Of a DNA stretch of 64,000 nt, positions 8,158 to 18,658 are shown in pieces. Location of the stretch: NCBI GenBank assembly GCA_017642895.1, contig JAEPON010000010.1, positions 1-64,000 on the forward strand. The letters are read 5' to 3'. A model generated the notes under the pieces. The model was not told the DNA's origin and made no database searches. It saw only the letters and a program-made list of their open reading frames with translations. The translations under genes were made by a program, and so were the position numbers. The first letter of the stretch is position 1, and every line of letters starts with the position of its first letter. Origin of the DNA: Roseitalea sp. Lineage in GTDB: Bacteria; Pseudomonadota; Alphaproteobacteria; Rhizobiales; Rhizobiaceae.

Positions 8158-10293
8158 TCAGTGGGCGAGCACGGCCAGCAGCAACAAGGCGACGATGTTG
8201 GTGATCTTGATCGCCGGGTTGACGGCGGGGCCGGCGGTGTCCTTGTAGGGATCGCCCACCGTATCGCCGGTCACCGATGCCTTGTGGGCTTCCGAACCCT
8301 TCTCGTGCTTGACGCCGTCCTTGTCGATGAAACCGTCCTCGAACGACTTCTTCGCATTGTCCCATGCGCCGCCGCCCGATGTCATCGAGATCGCGACAAA
8401 CAGGCCGTTGACGATCACGCCGAGCAGCATTGCGCCCACCGCGGCAAAGGCCGAGGCTTTCGAGCCGGAGATCAGCAGCACGCCGAAATAGACGACCAGC
8501 GGCGCGAGCACCGGCAGCAGCGAAGGCACGATCATCTCCTTGATCGCAGCCTTGGTCAGCATGTCGACTGCCCGGGCATAGTCCGGGCGCTCGGTGCCTT
8601 CCATGATGCCCGGCTTTTCGCGGAACTGGCGGCGCACTTCCTCGACCACGGCGCCTCCGGCGCGGCCGACGGCCGTCATGGCGATGCCGCCGAACAGATA
8701 GGGGATCAGGCCGCCGAACAGGAGGCCGGCGACGACATAGGGATTGGAGAGGTCGAACGAGATGTCACCGACATCGGAGAAGTAGCTGTAGGTGTCCGGA
8801 TTGGCCACGAAATAGGCCAGATCGTTCGAATAGGCGGCGAACAGGACCAGCGCGCCAAGGCCGGCCGAACCGATGGCATAGCCCTTGGTGACGGCCTTGG
8901 TGGTGTTGCCGACCGCATCGAGCGCGTCGGTCGACTTGCGCACTTCCGGGTCAAGGCCGGCCATTTCGGCGATGCCGCCGGCATTGTCGGTCACCGGGCC
9001 GAACGCGTCGAGCGCGACGATCATGCCGGCCAGGCCGAGCATCACGGTGACCGCAATACCGGTGCCGAACAGACCGCCAAGCTGGAAGGTCGCTATGATG
9101 CCGGCGACGATGACGATTGCGGGCATCGCCGTCGATTCAAGCGACACGGCAAGGCCCTGGATGACGTTGGTGCCGTGGCCGGTCACCGATGCCTGGCTGA
9201 TCGAATTGACCGGGCGCTTGTTGGTGCCCGTATAATATTCGGTGATGATCACGATCAGGCCGGTGACGACGAGGCCGATCAGGCCGCACCAGAACAGGTT
9301 CCAGCCGGTGATGGTCTTGCCGGCGACGACGCCGATCTCGCCCCAGCCGACAGTCAGCGAGGTGGCCGCGCCGACGCCGAAAATGGTCAGGATACCGGTG
9401 GCAATCAGGCCCTTGTAGAGCGCGCCCATGATCGAACCGTTGGTGCCGAGACGCACGAAGAAGGTGCCGACGATCGAGGTCAGCAGACATGCCGCGCCGA
9501 TGGCCAGCGGATAGAGCATGACCGAGCCGAGAACGTCGGTGCCGGCAAAGAAGATGGCGCCGAGCACCATCGTGGCAACGACGGTCACCGCATAGGTCTC
9601 GAACAGGTCGGCGGCCATGCCGGCGCAGTCGCCGACATTGTCGCCCACATTGTCGGCGATGGTCGCAGGGTTGCGCGGATCGTCCTCGGGAATGCCCGCT
9701 TCGACCTTGCCGACCAGATCGCCGCCGACATCGGCTCCCTTGGTGAAGATACCGCCGCCCAGACGGGCGAAGATCGAAATCAGCGATGCGCCGAAGCCGA
9801 GCGCGACCAGCGCGTCAATGACCGTGCGGCTTTCGGGCGACAGGCCCATCATGTCGGTCAGGATGTAGTAGTAGATGGCAACGCCGAGCAGCGCCAGGCC
9901 GGCCACCAGCATGCCGGTGATCGCGCCGGACTTGAAGGCGATGTCGAGGCCGCCCGACAGCGAATGGGCGGCCGCCTGCGCGGTGCGCACATTGGCGCGC
10001 ACCGACACGAACATGCCGATATAGCCGGCAACGCCCGACAGCACCGCGCCGATCAGAAAGCCGATCGCCGCCGTTGCGCCCAGAAGAACCCAGGTCACGG
10101 CGCAGACCACGGCCCCGACAATGGCGATGGTCGTGTACTGCCGGTTCAGATAAGCCTGTGCACCCTCACGGATCGCGCCGGCGATTTCCTGCATGCGCTG
10201 GTTGCCCTGATCGGCGGCCAGCACCGACTGGGTGGCCCAGACCGCATAGACAATCGATACGAGGCCGCAGGCAATAACGGCGAGAAGTATCAT
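8158..10293 (-). CDS. hppA: Membrane-bound proton-translocating pyrophosphatase
   Basis: This 711-aa polytopic enzyme (about 16 membrane helices) couples pyrophosphate hydrolysis to proton export across the inner membrane. The substrate motif [19 protein letters not shown] is at residues 204-222. GNTTKA at 462-467 has Lys466, the residue that marks the K+-independent subfamily (K+-dependent enzymes have Ala). I chose the ATG at 10293 because AGGAGG lies six bases upstream; a longer frame to 10359 has no family similarity. It is the last gene of the minus-strand run after the MFS gene. Confidence 0.97.
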   Translation of the reverse strand: MILLAVIACGLVSIVYAVWATQSVLAADQGNQRMQEIAGAIREGAQAYLNRQYTTIAIVGAVVCAVTWVLLGATAAIGFLIGAVLSGVAGYIGMFVSVRANVRTAQAAAHSLSGGLDIAFKSGAITGMLVAGLALLGVAIYYYILTDMMGLSPESRTVIDALVALGFGASLISIFARLGGGIFTKGADVGGDLVGKVEAGIPEDDPRNPATIADNVGDNVGDCAGMAADLFETYAVTVVATMVLGAIFFAGTDVLGSVMLYPLAIGAACLLTSIVGTFFVRLGTNGSIMGALYKGLIATGILTIFGVGAATSLTVGWGEIGVVAGKTITGWNLFWCGLIGLVVTGLIVIITEYYTGTNKRPVNSISQASVTGHGTNVIQGLAVSLESTAMPAIVIVAGIIATFQLGGLFGTGIAVTVMLGLAGMIVALDAFGPVTDNAGGIAEMAGLDPEVRKSTDALDAVGNTTKAVTKGYAIGSAGLGALVLFAAYSNDLAYFVANPDTYSYFSDVGDISFDLSNPYVVAGLLFGGLIPYLFGGIAMTAVGRAGGAVVEEVRRQFREKPGIMEGTERPDYARAVDMLTKAAIKEMIVPSLLPVLAPLVVYFGVLLISGSKASAFAAVGAMLLGVIVNGLFVAISMTSGGGAWDNAKKSFEDGFIDKDGVKHEKGSEAHKASVTGDTVGDPYKDTAGPAVNPAIKITNIVALLLLAVLAH

Positions 10294-10460
10294 CGAGTTT
10301 CCTCCTGAAGTTCCGCTCGAGGTCCCCCGGCGGATCGGATCAATCCTGAACGGCGGCACCCGGACGGGCCCGCATCGGCGTCGTCTATGCAGAATGGGGG
10401 TTTGGGGGTCAAGGCGCCATGCGTCCTATTCCCAAATGGTTGCAGACCGCCGACCGCCTG

Positions 10461-11714
10461 TCAGGGATGGTGGGCGGCCGCCGCTGCCGCGCGGCGATCG
10501 AAAATGACGAAGATCGCAAGAACAACGAGGCAGACCGCGGCAACCGGTAAAAGGATCCAGTTGAGCGCCGCCCAGCCCAGTTCCACCTGCTCGCCAAACA
10601 GGTTCAGCGTCGCGCCCGACATCAGCGAAGCCAGGGCGACCGTGCCAAACAGGGCGAAATCGTGCACGCCCTGAACCTTGTTCTTTTCGGCCGGCGTATA
10701 GGCTTCGGTCAGCATGGCGGTGGCGCCGATGAAGCCGAAGTTCCAGCCGACACCGAGCAGGATCAGCGCCAGCCAGAACTGCCAGAGCGCAATGCCGGAC
10801 AGGGCCACGAGACCGCACACGATGAGGATCACGAGCCCGGTGGCGACGATCGTCTCCTTGCCGAACCGGGCGATTAGATGGCCGGTGACGAAGCTGGGCG
10901 CGAACATCGCCATGACGTGCCAGGAAATGCCGAGCGTTGCCTCCTCGGCCGAAAACCCGCAGCCGACCATGGCCAGCGGCGCGCCGGTCATCAGAAAGCT
11001 CATCAGCGCATAGGTCGTCACACCGCAGACAAAGGCAACGATGAAGCGCGGCTGGGCGATGATCGTGCCCAGCGAACGCTCCGGCCCGGCAGCGATGTTC
11101 ACAGGATCGGTTTCAACATGATCCTTGATCTTCAAGGTCGCCAGGATCGCCGCGCCGAGAAGGCCCAGCACGATCACGGCAACGAAGGCGCCGGCGAACT
11201 CGACCGGGGCGAACAAGTCCTTGGTCTGGATCACCGCCTGCGGCCCGATGATGGCGGCGAAGACGCCGCCGCCCAGCACCCATGAAATCGCCTTGGGTTT
11301 GAAGAGTTTCGGCGAGGCGTCGGCGGCTGCGAACCGGTATTGCTGGACAAATGCGCCGCCGAGGCCAAGGACCAGAAGGCCGGTGACGAACAGGGCGAAG
11401 CTCTTTTCGAACAGCGCAAGCGCGGCGATCGCACCGCCGAGCGCTGTGACCATGGCGCCGGAGACGAAGCCATTGCGGCGACCGACCGCGCGCATCAGCA
11501 TCGCCGCAGGCAGCGCGCCGAGCGCCACGCCGATATTGAAGCCGGTCACCGGAAGCGTTGCCAGCGTCTTGTCGGCGCCCAGGAGATAGTGGCCAGCGAG
11601 ACCGCCCAGCGAGATGGCGACCGGCGCGGCCGCGCCGACGATCGCCTGCGAGGACGCGATGGTCAGCGTGGCGCGTTTGGCGGTCGCAAGATCCTGGGCT
11701 GCGCTGGCGGTCAT
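10461..11714 (-). CDS. MFS transporter
   Basis: This 417-aa major facilitator protein has twelve predicted membrane helices. The loop 2-3 signature appears as AAMLMRAVGRRNGFVSGA and is roughly mirrored in the second half by ARFGKETIVATG. The start at 11714 is the first ATG after the nusB stop; an upstream frame overlaps nusB and is not credible. The gene lies 22 bases after nusB and 167 bases before hppA. The substrate is unknown. The neighbourhood suggests neither a riboflavin nor a thiamine role strongly enough to state. Confidence 0.85.
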   Translation of the reverse strand: MTASAAQDLATAKRATLTIASSQAIVGAAAPVAISLGGLAGHYLLGADKTLATLPVTGFNIGVALGALPAAMLMRAVGRRNGFVSGAMVTALGGAIAALALFEKSFALFVTGLLVLGLGGAFVQQYRFAAADASPKLFKPKAISWVLGGGVFAAIIGPQAVIQTKDLFAPVEFAGAFVAVIVLGLLGAAILATLKIKDHVETDPVNIAAGPERSLGTIIAQPRFIVAFVCGVTTYALMSFLMTGAPLAMVGCGFSAEEATLGISWHVMAMFAPSFVTGHLIARFGKETIVATGLVILIVCGLVALSGIALWQFWLALILLGVGWNFGFIGATAMLTEAYTPAEKNKVQGVHDFALFGTVALASLMSGATLNLFGEQVELGWAALNWILLPVAAVCLVVLAIFVIFDRRAAAAAAHHP

Positions 11715-11736
11715 GGGCCTCGTCGGTGTCCTTTCG

Positions 11737-12204
11737 TCATTGCCGGTGCTGGCGGGCGATACGGTCGAGCACCGCATTGACCATGCGCGGTTCATCGCCT
11801 TCATCGAAAAAGGCGTGCGCCACATCGACATATTCGGTCACGATCACCGGCACCGGCACATCCCTGCGATGCAACAGCTCCCATGCGCCGGCCCGCAGAA
11901 CCGCGCGCAGCGTGCCGTCGAGCCGCGACAGCGGCCAGTCCTCGGTCAGCGCGTTGCGGACGACCGGATCGATCCGCGTCTGTTCGGCGACGACACCCGA
12001 GAGGATCGCCCGGAACCAGGCCGGATCGGCGTCGCGGTACTGAAACCCGTCAAGCTCCTTGCCAAGACGGAACGTCTCATATTCGGCGGCCGTTTCGAGC
12101 ACCCCGGCGCCGGACATGTCCATCTGGTAGAGCGCCTGCACCGCACCAAGGCGCGCAACGCCGCGCTTGTTGGCGGCCTTCACATTGGGAACGCCGGCGA
12201 TCAT
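11737..12204 (-). CDS. nusB: Transcription antitermination factor NusB
   Basis: This 155-aa all-helical RNA-binding protein joins NusE/S10 on boxA in rRNA antitermination. The typical [16 protein letters not shown] start and the C-terminal [19 protein letters not shown] followed by [10 protein letters not shown] are clear. It overlaps ribH by four bases (ATGA), giving the conserved ribH-nusB pair. Confidence 0.97.
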   Translation of the reverse strand: MIAGVPNVKAANKRGVARLGAVQALYQMDMSGAGVLETAAEYETFRLGKELDGFQYRDADPAWFRAILSGVVAEQTRIDPVVRNALTEDWPLSRLDGTLRAVLRAGAWELLHRRDVPVPVIVTEYVDVAHAFFDEGDEPRMVNAVLDRIARQHRQ

Positions 12205-12644
12205 GACACACCCAGTTCGGCGCGCAGCGCGATCATGGCAAGCGCGGCTTTCGCTGCCGCGCCGCCCTTGTCCTTGCGGGTCTTGTCGGCGCGGGCCCAG
12301 CCCTGCTCCTCGTTTTCAACGGTCATGATACCGTTGCCGATGGCGAGGTTGTGCGTGATGGCCAGATCGGTGAGGCCGCGCGCGGACTCGTTGCAGACCA
12401 GCTCGAAATGATAGGTTTCCCCGCGGATCACCATGCCGAGCGCGACATAGCCGTCATAGCGCGTCCGGCCGTTGCAGGCGAAGGCGATCGCCGCCGGCAC
12501 TTCAAGCGCCCCGGGCACGGTGACGACATCGCAGGTTGCGCCGGCGTCTTCGATGGCGCTTTTGGCGCCATCGAGAAGCGCGTCGGACATCGCGTCGTAA
12601 AAGCGCGCTTCGACGATCAGCAGATGGGCTTTTTCGGAGCTCAT
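12201..12644 (-). CDS. ribH: 6,7-dimethyl-8-ribityllumazine synthase
   Basis: This 147-aa enzyme condenses 5-amino-6-ribitylaminouracil with 3,4-dihydroxy-2-butanone 4-phosphate in the penultimate step of riboflavin synthesis. The motifs [23 protein letters not shown] (catalytic His) and [18 protein letters not shown] are diagnostic. It is in the riboflavin run after ribE and is translationally coupled to nusB. Confidence 0.97.
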   Translation of the reverse strand: MSSEKAHLLIVEARFYDAMSDALLDGAKSAIEDAGATCDVVTVPGALEVPAAIAFACNGRTRYDGYVALGMVIRGETYHFELVCNESARGLTDLAITHNLAIGNGIMTVENEEQGWARADKTRKDKGGAAAKAALAMIALRAELGVS

Positions 12645-12677
12645 GAGAAACGGTCTTTCAAAGGTCCGACGGGAGCC

Positions 12678-13304
12678 CTACGCCTCTTTTTCAGCAGCCG
12701 CAAGCCGGTCGGCATAGTGCGCGACATAACGCGCAATCGGATCGATTTCGAGATTGATCCGGTCACCGGCCCGGCGCGCGCCCCATGTAGTCACATCGAG
12801 CGAATGGCGGATCAGCAGCACATCGAACCGGTCGCGCCCGACGCCGTTGACGGTCAGCGACGTGCCGTCCAGCGCCACCGAGCCCTTGGGCGCGATGAAC
12901 CTCATCAGATCATGCGGTGCCTCGATTACGAAGCGGGTCGCATCGCCCTCCGGCTTCGTCTCGGCGACAGTCGCGGTGGCATCGACATGACCCGACACCA
13001 TGTGGCCGCCATATTCGTCGCCCGCCTTCAGCGCGCGCTCGAGATTCAGACGCGCGCCCGGCGCCCATGCGCCCGCCGTCGTCAGACGCAGCGCCTCCTC
13101 CCAGGCTTCCACCTCGAACCAGCGCGCATTGGCGCCTTGCTCGGGCAGGGCCACCACAGTCAGGCAGACGCCCGAACAGGCGATCGACGCGCCGATGTCG
13201 ATGGTGGCCGGGTCGTAGGCGGTGGCAATGCGAAACCGCCGGCCCTGGGGCAGGTCCCTGGTTTGTGTAACCTCGCCAATGTCCGTGATGATGCCGGTGA
13301 ACAT
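12678..13304 (-). CDS. ribE: Riboflavin synthase alpha chain
   Basis: This 208-aa enzyme dismutates two 6,7-dimethyl-8-ribityllumazines to riboflavin. Two lumazine-binding repeats are present: [12 protein letters not shown] with SIACSGVCLTVV in the first, and SGHVDATATV with GSVALDGTSLTVNGV in the second. Its ATG overlaps the ribD stop (TGATG). Length is usual. Confidence 0.97.
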   Translation of the reverse strand: MFTGIITDIGEVTQTRDLPQGRRFRIATAYDPATIDIGASIACSGVCLTVVALPEQGANARWFEVEAWEEALRLTTAGAWAPGARLNLERALKAGDEYGGHMVSGHVDATATVAETKPEGDATRFVIEAPHDLMRFIAPKGSVALDGTSLTVNGVGRDRFDVLLIRHSLDVTTWGARRAGDRINLEIDPIARYVAHYADRLAAAEKEA

Positions 13305-14410
13305 CAGTCGTCGCGCTCCAGCAGCATGAACCGGTCCGGGCCATAGACGGCGCGGCGCCGGATCGCAAATCCGTTCGGCGGATGCTTGCTTGACAATGGC
13401 GCGGCGATACCATCCTTGCCGACAACAACGTCGCTTTCAAAAAGCGCGATGCGGTCGGCCAGCCCTTCGCGCAGAAACGCGTCGGCGACCGTTGCGCCGC
13501 CCTCCACAAGGACGCTCGCAACGCCGATCGCGGCGAGGTCCTCCGTCAATTCGGGCAACGCGACCGCACCGCCATGGCTTTCGCCGGCGATGATCCGAAC
13601 GCCCTTTTCGGCCAGCGCGCGCGCCCGGTCGGACTGCGGGTCAAGCGTTGCGACATGCACCGGCACGCGGCCCGCCGTTCCGACGAGACGCGATCGGAGC
13701 GGCAGGCGTGCATGACTGTCGAGCACGATGCGGCGCGGCGACCGGTCTTCCAGCCCTTCAAGACGGCATGTCAGTTCGGGATTGTCTTCAAGCACCGTGC
13801 CGATGCCGACCAAGATCGCGTCATGTTCGGCGCGCATCAGATGCGATTGCGCGCGGGCGACCGGCCCGGTGATCGCGACCTGCCCCGCGCCGCGCCGTCC
13901 GATCATGCCATCGGCGGAAACGGCCAGTTTGAGCGTGACGTGCGCCCGCTTTGTCGACGACCGGGTCAGATAGGCGCCAAGCACATCGCGCGCGCCGGCG
14001 GCATCGCAATCGGCGAGAACCGCGATCCCGGCGTCGCGCAGAATGGCATAGCCCTTGCCCGCCACGCGGTCGTCCGGATCGGAGATTGCGGCCACCACGC
14101 GGGCCACGCCGGCCGACACTAATGCCTCGGCGCACGGCGGCGTGCGGCCGTGATGGGCGCAGGGTTCGAGCGTGACATAGGCCGTGGCGCCGCGCGCGCC
14201 ATGTCCGGCCTCCTCCAGTGCTATTGTCTCGGCATGCGGGCGCCCGCCGGGGGCGGTGATGCCGCGCCCGACGACGGCACCGTCCCTGACGATCAGCGTC
14301 GCCACGGAAGGGTTCGTGCCCGTCCGGCCCAGATGGCGCCGGCCAAGGCGCAACGCTGCATCAAGGTACCTGCGATCCGCCGTCGTCAGCCCTTGATCAC
14401 TCGGCGGCAT
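13304..14410 (-). CDS. ribD: Bifunctional diaminohydroxyphosphoribosylaminopyrimidine deaminase / reductase
   Basis: This two-domain enzyme covers steps two and three of riboflavin synthesis. The N-terminal deaminase has the zinc site HAE at 59-61 with Cys84 and Cys93 ([12 protein letters not shown]). The C-terminal reductase starts near [18 protein letters not shown] and ends with [15 protein letters not shown] chose ATG 14410 (368 aa), which overlaps the nrdR stop by 14 bases. The frame stays open to 14509 but that part lies inside nrdR. Confidence 0.96.
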   Translation of the reverse strand: MPPSDQGLTTADRRYLDAALRLGRRHLGRTGTNPSVATLIVRDGAVVGRGITAPGGRPHAETIALEEAGHGARGATAYVTLEPCAHHGRTPPCAEALVSAGVARVVAAISDPDDRVAGKGYAILRDAGIAVLADCDAAGARDVLGAYLTRSSTKRAHVTLKLAVSADGMIGRRGAGQVAITGPVARAQSHLMRAEHDAILVGIGTVLEDNPELTCRLEGLEDRSPRRIVLDSHARLPLRSRLVGTAGRVPVHVATLDPQSDRARALAEKGVRIIAGESHGGAVALPELTEDLAAIGVASVLVEGGATVADAFLREGLADRIALFESDVVVGKDGIAAPLSSKHPPNGFAIRRRAVYGPDRFMLLERDD

Positions 14411-14879
14411 CGGGTTCGGCTTCCGGGATGGGACCCGCGATTTCGCCCAAGAGGTCCTTGAAGTCCTGCGGATCGCGGAAATCCTTGTAGACCGAGGCAA
14501 AGCGCACAAAGGCGACCTCGTCCATCCGCTTGAGCGCTTCCATCACCATCGTGCCGATCTCGTCGGCGTGCACATCCTGTTCGCCGGAGCTTTCGAGGTG
14601 GCGCACGATCGCCGAGACCGCGCGCTCGACGCGCTCGGGATCGACGGGCCGCTTGCGCAGCGCGACCTCGAACGACCGGGCCAGCTTGTCGCGGTCGAAC
14701 GGCACTTTGCGCCCGTTTTTCTTGACGACGAACAGTTCGCGCAACTGCACGCGCTCGAAAGTGGTGAAGCGGCCGCCGCAATCGGCGCAGACGCGGCGCC
14801 TGCGGATGACGGTGCCGTCCTCGGCGGGACGGCTGTCTTTGACGGCGGTGTTTTCGGTGTGACAGAACGGGCAGCGCAA
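14397..14879 (-). CDS. nrdR: Transcriptional repressor NrdR
   Basis: This 160-aa zinc-ribbon and ATP-cone protein represses ribonucleotide reductase genes according to dATP/ATP. The zinc ligands are Cys3, Cys6, Cys31 and Cys34. The ATP-cone begins at [18 protein letters not shown]. It lies between glyA and ribD, the standard alphaproteobacterial order. NrdR boxes would be expected upstream of nrd genes, which are not in this window. Confidence 0.98.
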   Translation of the reverse strand: MRCPFCHTENTAVKDSRPAEDGTVIRRRRVCADCGGRFTTFERVQLRELFVVKKNGRKVPFDRDKLARSFEVALRKRPVDPERVERAVSAIVRHLESSGEQDVHADEIGTMVMEALKRMDEVAFVRFASVYKDFRDPQDFKDLLGEIAGPIPEAEPDAAE

Positions 14880-14892
14880 CGCGCTCGGCTCC

Positions 14893-16209
14893 TCAGTTCA
14901 GATGCGGGTAGATCGGAAAGCGGGCCGTCAGGGCGAGCACATCCTGCTTGACCGCGTTCTCGATGCCCGAATTGTCGCCTTCTTCGCCGGCCTGCGCCAG
15001 CCCGTCGACGATCCGCACGATCATCTGGCCCACATGACGGAACTCGGCCGGGCCAAAACCGCGCGTGGTCGCCGCCGGCGTGCCCAGGCGAATGCCCGAG
15101 GTGATGGTCGGCTTTTCGGGGTCGTTCGGAACACCGTTCTTGTTGCAGGTGATAAACGCCCGGCCAAGCGCGGCCTCGGCCGCCTTGCCGGTCACGCCCT
15201 TTGGCCGAAGGTCGACCAGCATCAGATGCGTGTCGGTGCCACCCGAGACGATCTGCATGCCGCCCTCGATCACCGTCTGGGCCAAGACCTTCGCGTTTTC
15301 GGAGACGGCGTTCATGTAGCTCTTGAAATCGGGTTGCAGCGCCTCACCGAAGGCCACGGCTTTCGCGGCGATGACATGCATGAGCGGCCCGCCCTGAAGG
15401 CCGGGGAAGACGGCCGAGTTGATCTTCTTGGCGATCGCCTCGTCATTTGTCAGCACCATCCCGCCGCGCGGGCCGCGCAGCGTCTTGTGCGTTGTCGTCG
15501 TTGCCACATGGGCATGCGGGAAGGGGCTGGGGTGGATGCCGGCGGCGACGAGACCGGCGAAATGCGCCATGTCGACCCAAAGATGCGCGCCGACCGAATC
15601 GGCGATTTCGCGGAAGCGGGCAAAATCGATGACGCGCGAATAGGCCGAGCCGCCGGCGATGATCAGGCGCGGCTTGTGCTCTTCGGCGAGCGCCTGGACC
15701 TGATCGTAGTCGATCAGGCCGGTGTCCAGATCGAGACCGTACTGGACCGCGTTGAACCATTTGCCGGACATGTTGGGCCGCGCGCCGTGCGTCAGGTGAC
15801 CGCCGGCATCAAGGCTCATGCCCAGGATCGTGTCGCCGGGCGCGGCCAATGCGAGCATCACCGCCTGGTTGGCCTGGCTGCCCGAATTGGGCTGGACGTT
15901 GGCAAAGCCGCAGCCGAACAGTTCGGTCGCCCGCTCGATCGCCAGGTTCTCGGCGATATCGACATATTGGCACCCGCCATAATAGCGGCGTCCGGGATAG
16001 CCTTCGGCATATTTGTTGGTCATCACCGAGCCCTGCGCCTCCAGAACGGCGCGGCTGACAATGTTTTCCGAAGCGATCAGTTCGATTTCCTGCTGCTGGC
16101 GGCGCAGTTCCTTGCCGATCGCATCGGCGATACCGGCATCGCGCCCCGTCAGGTCCTGGCTGAAAAAGGCATCGGCAAAGGCGGTGGCGGCGGCGCTGTC
16201 CTGCGACAT
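14893..16209 (-). CDS. glyA: Serine hydroxymethyltransferase
   Basis: This 438-aa PLP enzyme converts serine and tetrahydrofolate to glycine and 5,10-methylene-THF. The PLP lysine is Lys242 in [14 protein letters not shown], and the substrate motif [12 protein letters not shown] is at 41-52. I chose ATG 16209 with GAGG eight bases upstream, which gives the family's usual N-terminus. It is the first gene of the run with nrdR and the rib genes, 13 bases from nrdR. Its leader has a 7-bp inverted repeat. Confidence 0.98.
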   Translation of the reverse strand: MSQDSAAATAFADAFFSQDLTGRDAGIADAIGKELRRQQQEIELIASENIVSRAVLEAQGSVMTNKYAEGYPGRRYYGGCQYVDIAENLAIERATELFGCGFANVQPNSGSQANQAVMLALAAPGDTILGMSLDAGGHLTHGARPNMSGKWFNAVQYGLDLDTGLIDYDQVQALAEEHKPRLIIAGGSAYSRVIDFARFREIADSVGAHLWVDMAHFAGLVAAGIHPSPFPHAHVATTTTHKTLRGPRGGMVLTNDEAIAKKINSAVFPGLQGGPLMHVIAAKAVAFGEALQPDFKSYMNAVSENAKVLAQTVIEGGMQIVSGGTDTHLMLVDLRPKGVTGKAAEAALGRAFITCNKNGVPNDPEKPTITSGIRLGTPAATTRGFGPAEFRHVGQMIVRIVDGLAQAGEEGDNSGIENAVKQDVLALTARFPIYPHLN

Positions 16210-16273
16210 GGGCGTGTCCTCGGCGTGGGGTTGGCTCCGAAAGCGGCGCAATACCATGGCGCCCCGCCCCTGT

Positions 16274-16292
16274 CATGTCCCGCACGGACATG
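16274..16292. promoter_or_regulatory. Inverted repeat in the glyA leader
   Basis: CATGTCC and GGACATG form a perfect 7-bp hairpin with a five-base loop about 65 bases upstream of the glyA start. It could be an operator or part of a leader structure. I do not see a glycine riboswitch core around it. Confidence 0.3.
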
Positions 16293-16326
16293 GGCTGCCG
16301 CCATGTGAACAATTGCCGCGTTTACG

Positions 16327-16349
16327 AAAAAGGGGCCCGCTGGCCCCTT
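16327..16349 (-). terminator. Rho-independent terminator after the L,D-transpeptidase gene
   Basis: On the minus strand AAGGGGCC and GGCCCCTT pair as an 8-bp stem with loop AGCG, followed by TTT. It begins 28 bases after the L,D-transpeptidase stop and separates it from glyA. Confidence 0.85.
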
Positions 16350-16377
16350 GATCACAACGTTCTGGCCCGACCAGCCG

Positions 16378-17652
16378 TCAGAGCGCGGTCGAGGAAAGCT
16401 GTAGCGCGTCCACACCGTCGCGATTGTAGATATCGTCGCGGAAATGGACGAGCCGGTCTTCCGACGCCCACGCCGAGATGTAGACGAAATAGACCGGCAC
16501 CTGCACCTCGATCGGGATCTCGGTGTTCACACCGGATTCGACGACCTGTTCGAGCTGGCGGCGATCCCAGCCGGGCGTCGAGTCCAGGAGCCAAAGGGTC
16601 AGTTCCTGGATGTTGTGTACGCGCACGCAACCCGAGGATTCAAACCGCATGAACTTGCCGAACAGGCTCTGCTGCGGCGTGTCGTGCATGTAGACGGCAT
16701 GCGGGTTGTGGAAGTTGATCTTGGTCGACGACATGGCGTTGATAAGACCGGGATCCTGCCGGAAACGCAGTTCGACGGCTTCCTCGGTCGACCAGTTGAC
16801 GACTTCTGGCGGCACTTCGTTGCCCTGGCCGTCGAACAGACGGATCTTGTTGCGCGTCAGATAGGTCGGATCCTCACGCATCAGAGGAATGATATCCTTG
16901 CGGATGATCGACTTGGGCGCAGTCCAGTACGGGTTGAGGATGACCTCGTGAATGCGCGAGGACAGGATCGGCGTCTGCCGGTCGGTCTTGCCGACAATGG
17001 CCTTGTGGCGCAGTTCGACGCGATCGCTTCCAACCGCTTCGATCGAGGCGGCGGGAATGTTGACCATCACATATCGGTCGCCAAGATAGCCCGACATAGA
17101 CCGCAACCGCACCAGGTTGGTCTCGAGCTGGCCGAGACGCACCGGCGCGCTGACATTGAGCGCGGCGAGCGTGTAATTGCCGACAACGCCGTCGGCGGTC
17201 ATGCCGTGACGCGCCTGGAAGCGCTTGAGCGCGCCATCGAGGAACGTGTCGAACGTGGCGCTGTCGCCGGCGTTGCGCGGCAGGTCGCCGGAGACGATCA
17301 GGCGGCGGCGCAACTCGCGCACCGAATTGTCCTGAACGCCGACCTTGAGCGCCTGGGTTGCGTTGACGCGCGGCCAGCCACCGGCGGCGACGATCCGCTG
17401 ATAGTCGCTGATCGCGCCTTCGACGTGGAATGCCGTTTCCTGGCTGAGAATGGGAACACGCGTATTGGCGACGCGGCTGACACGCGTGCCCGCCGCGTCG
17501 AACTGGTCGTCCCAGTTGCCGCGTTCCGACGATTGCAGAATTTCCATGATTGACGACTGGGCGGCCGCAGTGCCCGCCGTCGCCGCCAGCGCGCCAGCGG
17601 CGCCTGTTGCGCGCAGAAATCCGCGCCTCGTCGTTGATTTAAATCCGTTCAT
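16378..17652 (-). CDS. L,D-transpeptidase (YcbB/LdtD type), Tat-exported
   Basis: This 424-aa periplasmic enzyme cross-links or modifies peptidoglycan through a YkuD domain. The N-terminus has a twin-arginine signal TRRGFLRATGA and an Ala-rich cleavage zone. A peptidoglycan-binding helix bundle lies around residues 135-175. The catalytic domain has His323 in YMHDTP and Cys342 in SSGCVRVH, with the long lid insertion of YcbB-type enzymes. I chose ATG 17652 over a TTG at 17658. It is divergent from a DUF1295 gene and near ldtR, whose Liberibacter homologue controls ldtP. A 9-bp inverted repeat lies in the promoter. Confidence 0.92.
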   Translation of the reverse strand: MNGFKSTTRRGFLRATGAAGALAATAGTAAAQSSIMEILQSSERGNWDDQFDAAGTRVSRVANTRVPILSQETAFHVEGAISDYQRIVAAGGWPRVNATQALKVGVQDNSVRELRRRLIVSGDLPRNAGDSATFDTFLDGALKRFQARHGMTADGVVGNYTLAALNVSAPVRLGQLETNLVRLRSMSGYLGDRYVMVNIPAASIEAVGSDRVELRHKAIVGKTDRQTPILSSRIHEVILNPYWTAPKSIIRKDIIPLMREDPTYLTRNKIRLFDGQGNEVPPEVVNWSTEEAVELRFRQDPGLINAMSSTKINFHNPHAVYMHDTPQQSLFGKFMRFESSGCVRVHNIQELTLWLLDSTPGWDRRQLEQVVESGVNTEIPIEVQVPVYFVYISAWASEDRLVHFRDDIYNRDGVDALQLSSTAL

Positions 17653-17671
17653 GCCCAACCCGCGTAATTGT

Positions 17672-17704
17672 CTCTGTCGCTCAAGGGTTCGCCTCGCGAC
17701 AGAG
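17672..17704. promoter_or_regulatory. 9-bp inverted repeat between L,D-transpeptidase and DUF1295 genes
   Basis: CTCTGTCGC (17672-17680) and GCGACAGAG (17696-17704) are perfect inverted repeats separated by 15 bases. They start 20 bases upstream of the L,D-transpeptidase start codon. The position suits an operator, and LdtR is the obvious candidate. On the plus strand TTTT follows, so a weak hairpin terminator is the alternative, although no plus-strand gene ends here. Confidence 0.45.
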
Positions 17705-17775
17705 TTTTAGCCCCGCCCGCTTAACAAACAGGAAACCATGTAGGTCGGTTCCCTTCTGTCTGAAAGGTCCATTTG

Positions 17776-18591
17776 ATGGATGCCTCCCTGACGATGACGC
17801 TTGCCATAAGCTGTTTGGCTTTCACAGGAATATGGCTGATTAATGTCATGACCGAGGATGCCGGGGTCATCGACTATTATTGGGGACCGGGTTTTTCGGT
17901 CATCGCCCTGGTGCATGTCAGCTATCATGGCGTGTCGTCGCCCTATCAGTGGGTGCTGTTGGCAGTGGTGCTGATCTGGTCGGTCAGGCTGGCCGGCCAC
18001 CTTATCCGCCGCCACCATGGCGCAGTGCATGAAGACGGGCGATATCGCGCGATGCGCAAAAGCGGCGGGCCGAGCTGGTGGTGGGCAAGCCTGTTCAAGG
18101 TTTTCTTGCTTCAGGCGGTTCTTTTGTGGCTGATTGCGGCGCCCCTGCACGTGGCATTCCGCCCCGGCGGCGCCGACACGGTGTCCGCGGCCCTGTTCTG
18201 GACCGGCATGGCCGTGTTCGCGCTGGGCTTCGTCATTGAATGGATTGCCGATGTCCAATTGGCGAACGGCAAACAGGCCCAAGGCTCGATCCTGCCCGAA
18301 ACCGGCATGGTGACGCACGGTCTTTGGAGCATGAGCCGTCACCCCAATTATGTGGGCGAGATCATCTTGTGGTGGGGTCTGGGGATCAGCGCGCTGGCCA
18401 TGTCAGGCAGCCTGATCGCGCTTGCCGGTCCGGCGCTTCTGACGGCGGTCATTGCCGGGGTCTCCCTGCCGCTGACCGAGCAACACATGATGCGCACCCG
18501 GCCTGGCTATGACGCCTATATGCAACGGGTGCCGGCACTGGTTGGCGTGCCCGGCCGGACACGCAGCCGCCAGAACCAGCCCGCCGAATAG
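17776..18591 (+). CDS. DUF1295 membrane protein (steroid 5-alpha-reductase-like)
   Basis: This 271-aa membrane protein has about seven hydrophobic segments. The family signature is at the C-terminal half: TGMVTHGLWSMSRHPNYVGE, then ILWWGLGI, resembling steroid 5-alpha-reductase C-terminal and isoprenylcysteine methyltransferase proteins. I chose ATG 17776, with AAAGG eight bases upstream. The substrate is unknown. Its place between the transpeptidase and ldtR suggests an envelope role, but this is inference. Confidence 0.85.
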   Translation: MDASLTMTLAISCLAFTGIWLINVMTEDAGVIDYYWGPGFSVIALVHVSYHGVSSPYQWVLLAVVLIWSVRLAGHLIRRHHGAVHEDGRYRAMRKSGGPSWWWASLFKVFLLQAVLLWLIAAPLHVAFRPGGADTVSAALFWTGMAVFALGFVIEWIADVQLANGKQAQGSILPETGMVTHGLWSMSRHPNYVGEIILWWGLGISALAMSGSLIALAGPALLTAVIAGVSLPLTEQHMMRTRPGYDAYMQRVPALVGVPGRTRSRQNQPAE

Positions 18592-18609
18592 GGAAGCAAG
18601 CCATCACGA

Positions 18610-18640
18610 AAAAGGCCGGGCACGAAGCCCGGCTTTTTTT
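18610..18640 (+). terminator. Bidirectional terminator between DUF1295 gene and ldtR
   Basis: GCCGGGC (18615-18621) pairs with GCCCGGC (18627-18633) around a five-base loop, followed by seven T and preceded by an A-run. It can stop both the DUF1295 transcript and the convergent ldtR transcript. Confidence 0.9.
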
Positions 18641-18658
18641 GTTTGATTGATCAGCGCC

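Noticed and set aside
8095..10308. A long open frame on the plus strand opposite hppA (over 700 codons)
   Set aside because: It is rich in Asp, His, Arg and Gly with no domain, and lies exactly antisense to a diagnostic H+-pyrophosphatase. It is a codon-bias shadow in high-GC DNA.
16210..16377. A possible glycine riboswitch upstream of glyA
   Set aside because: Only a simple 7-bp hairpin and the transpeptidase terminator are present. I cannot find the paired aptamer cores.
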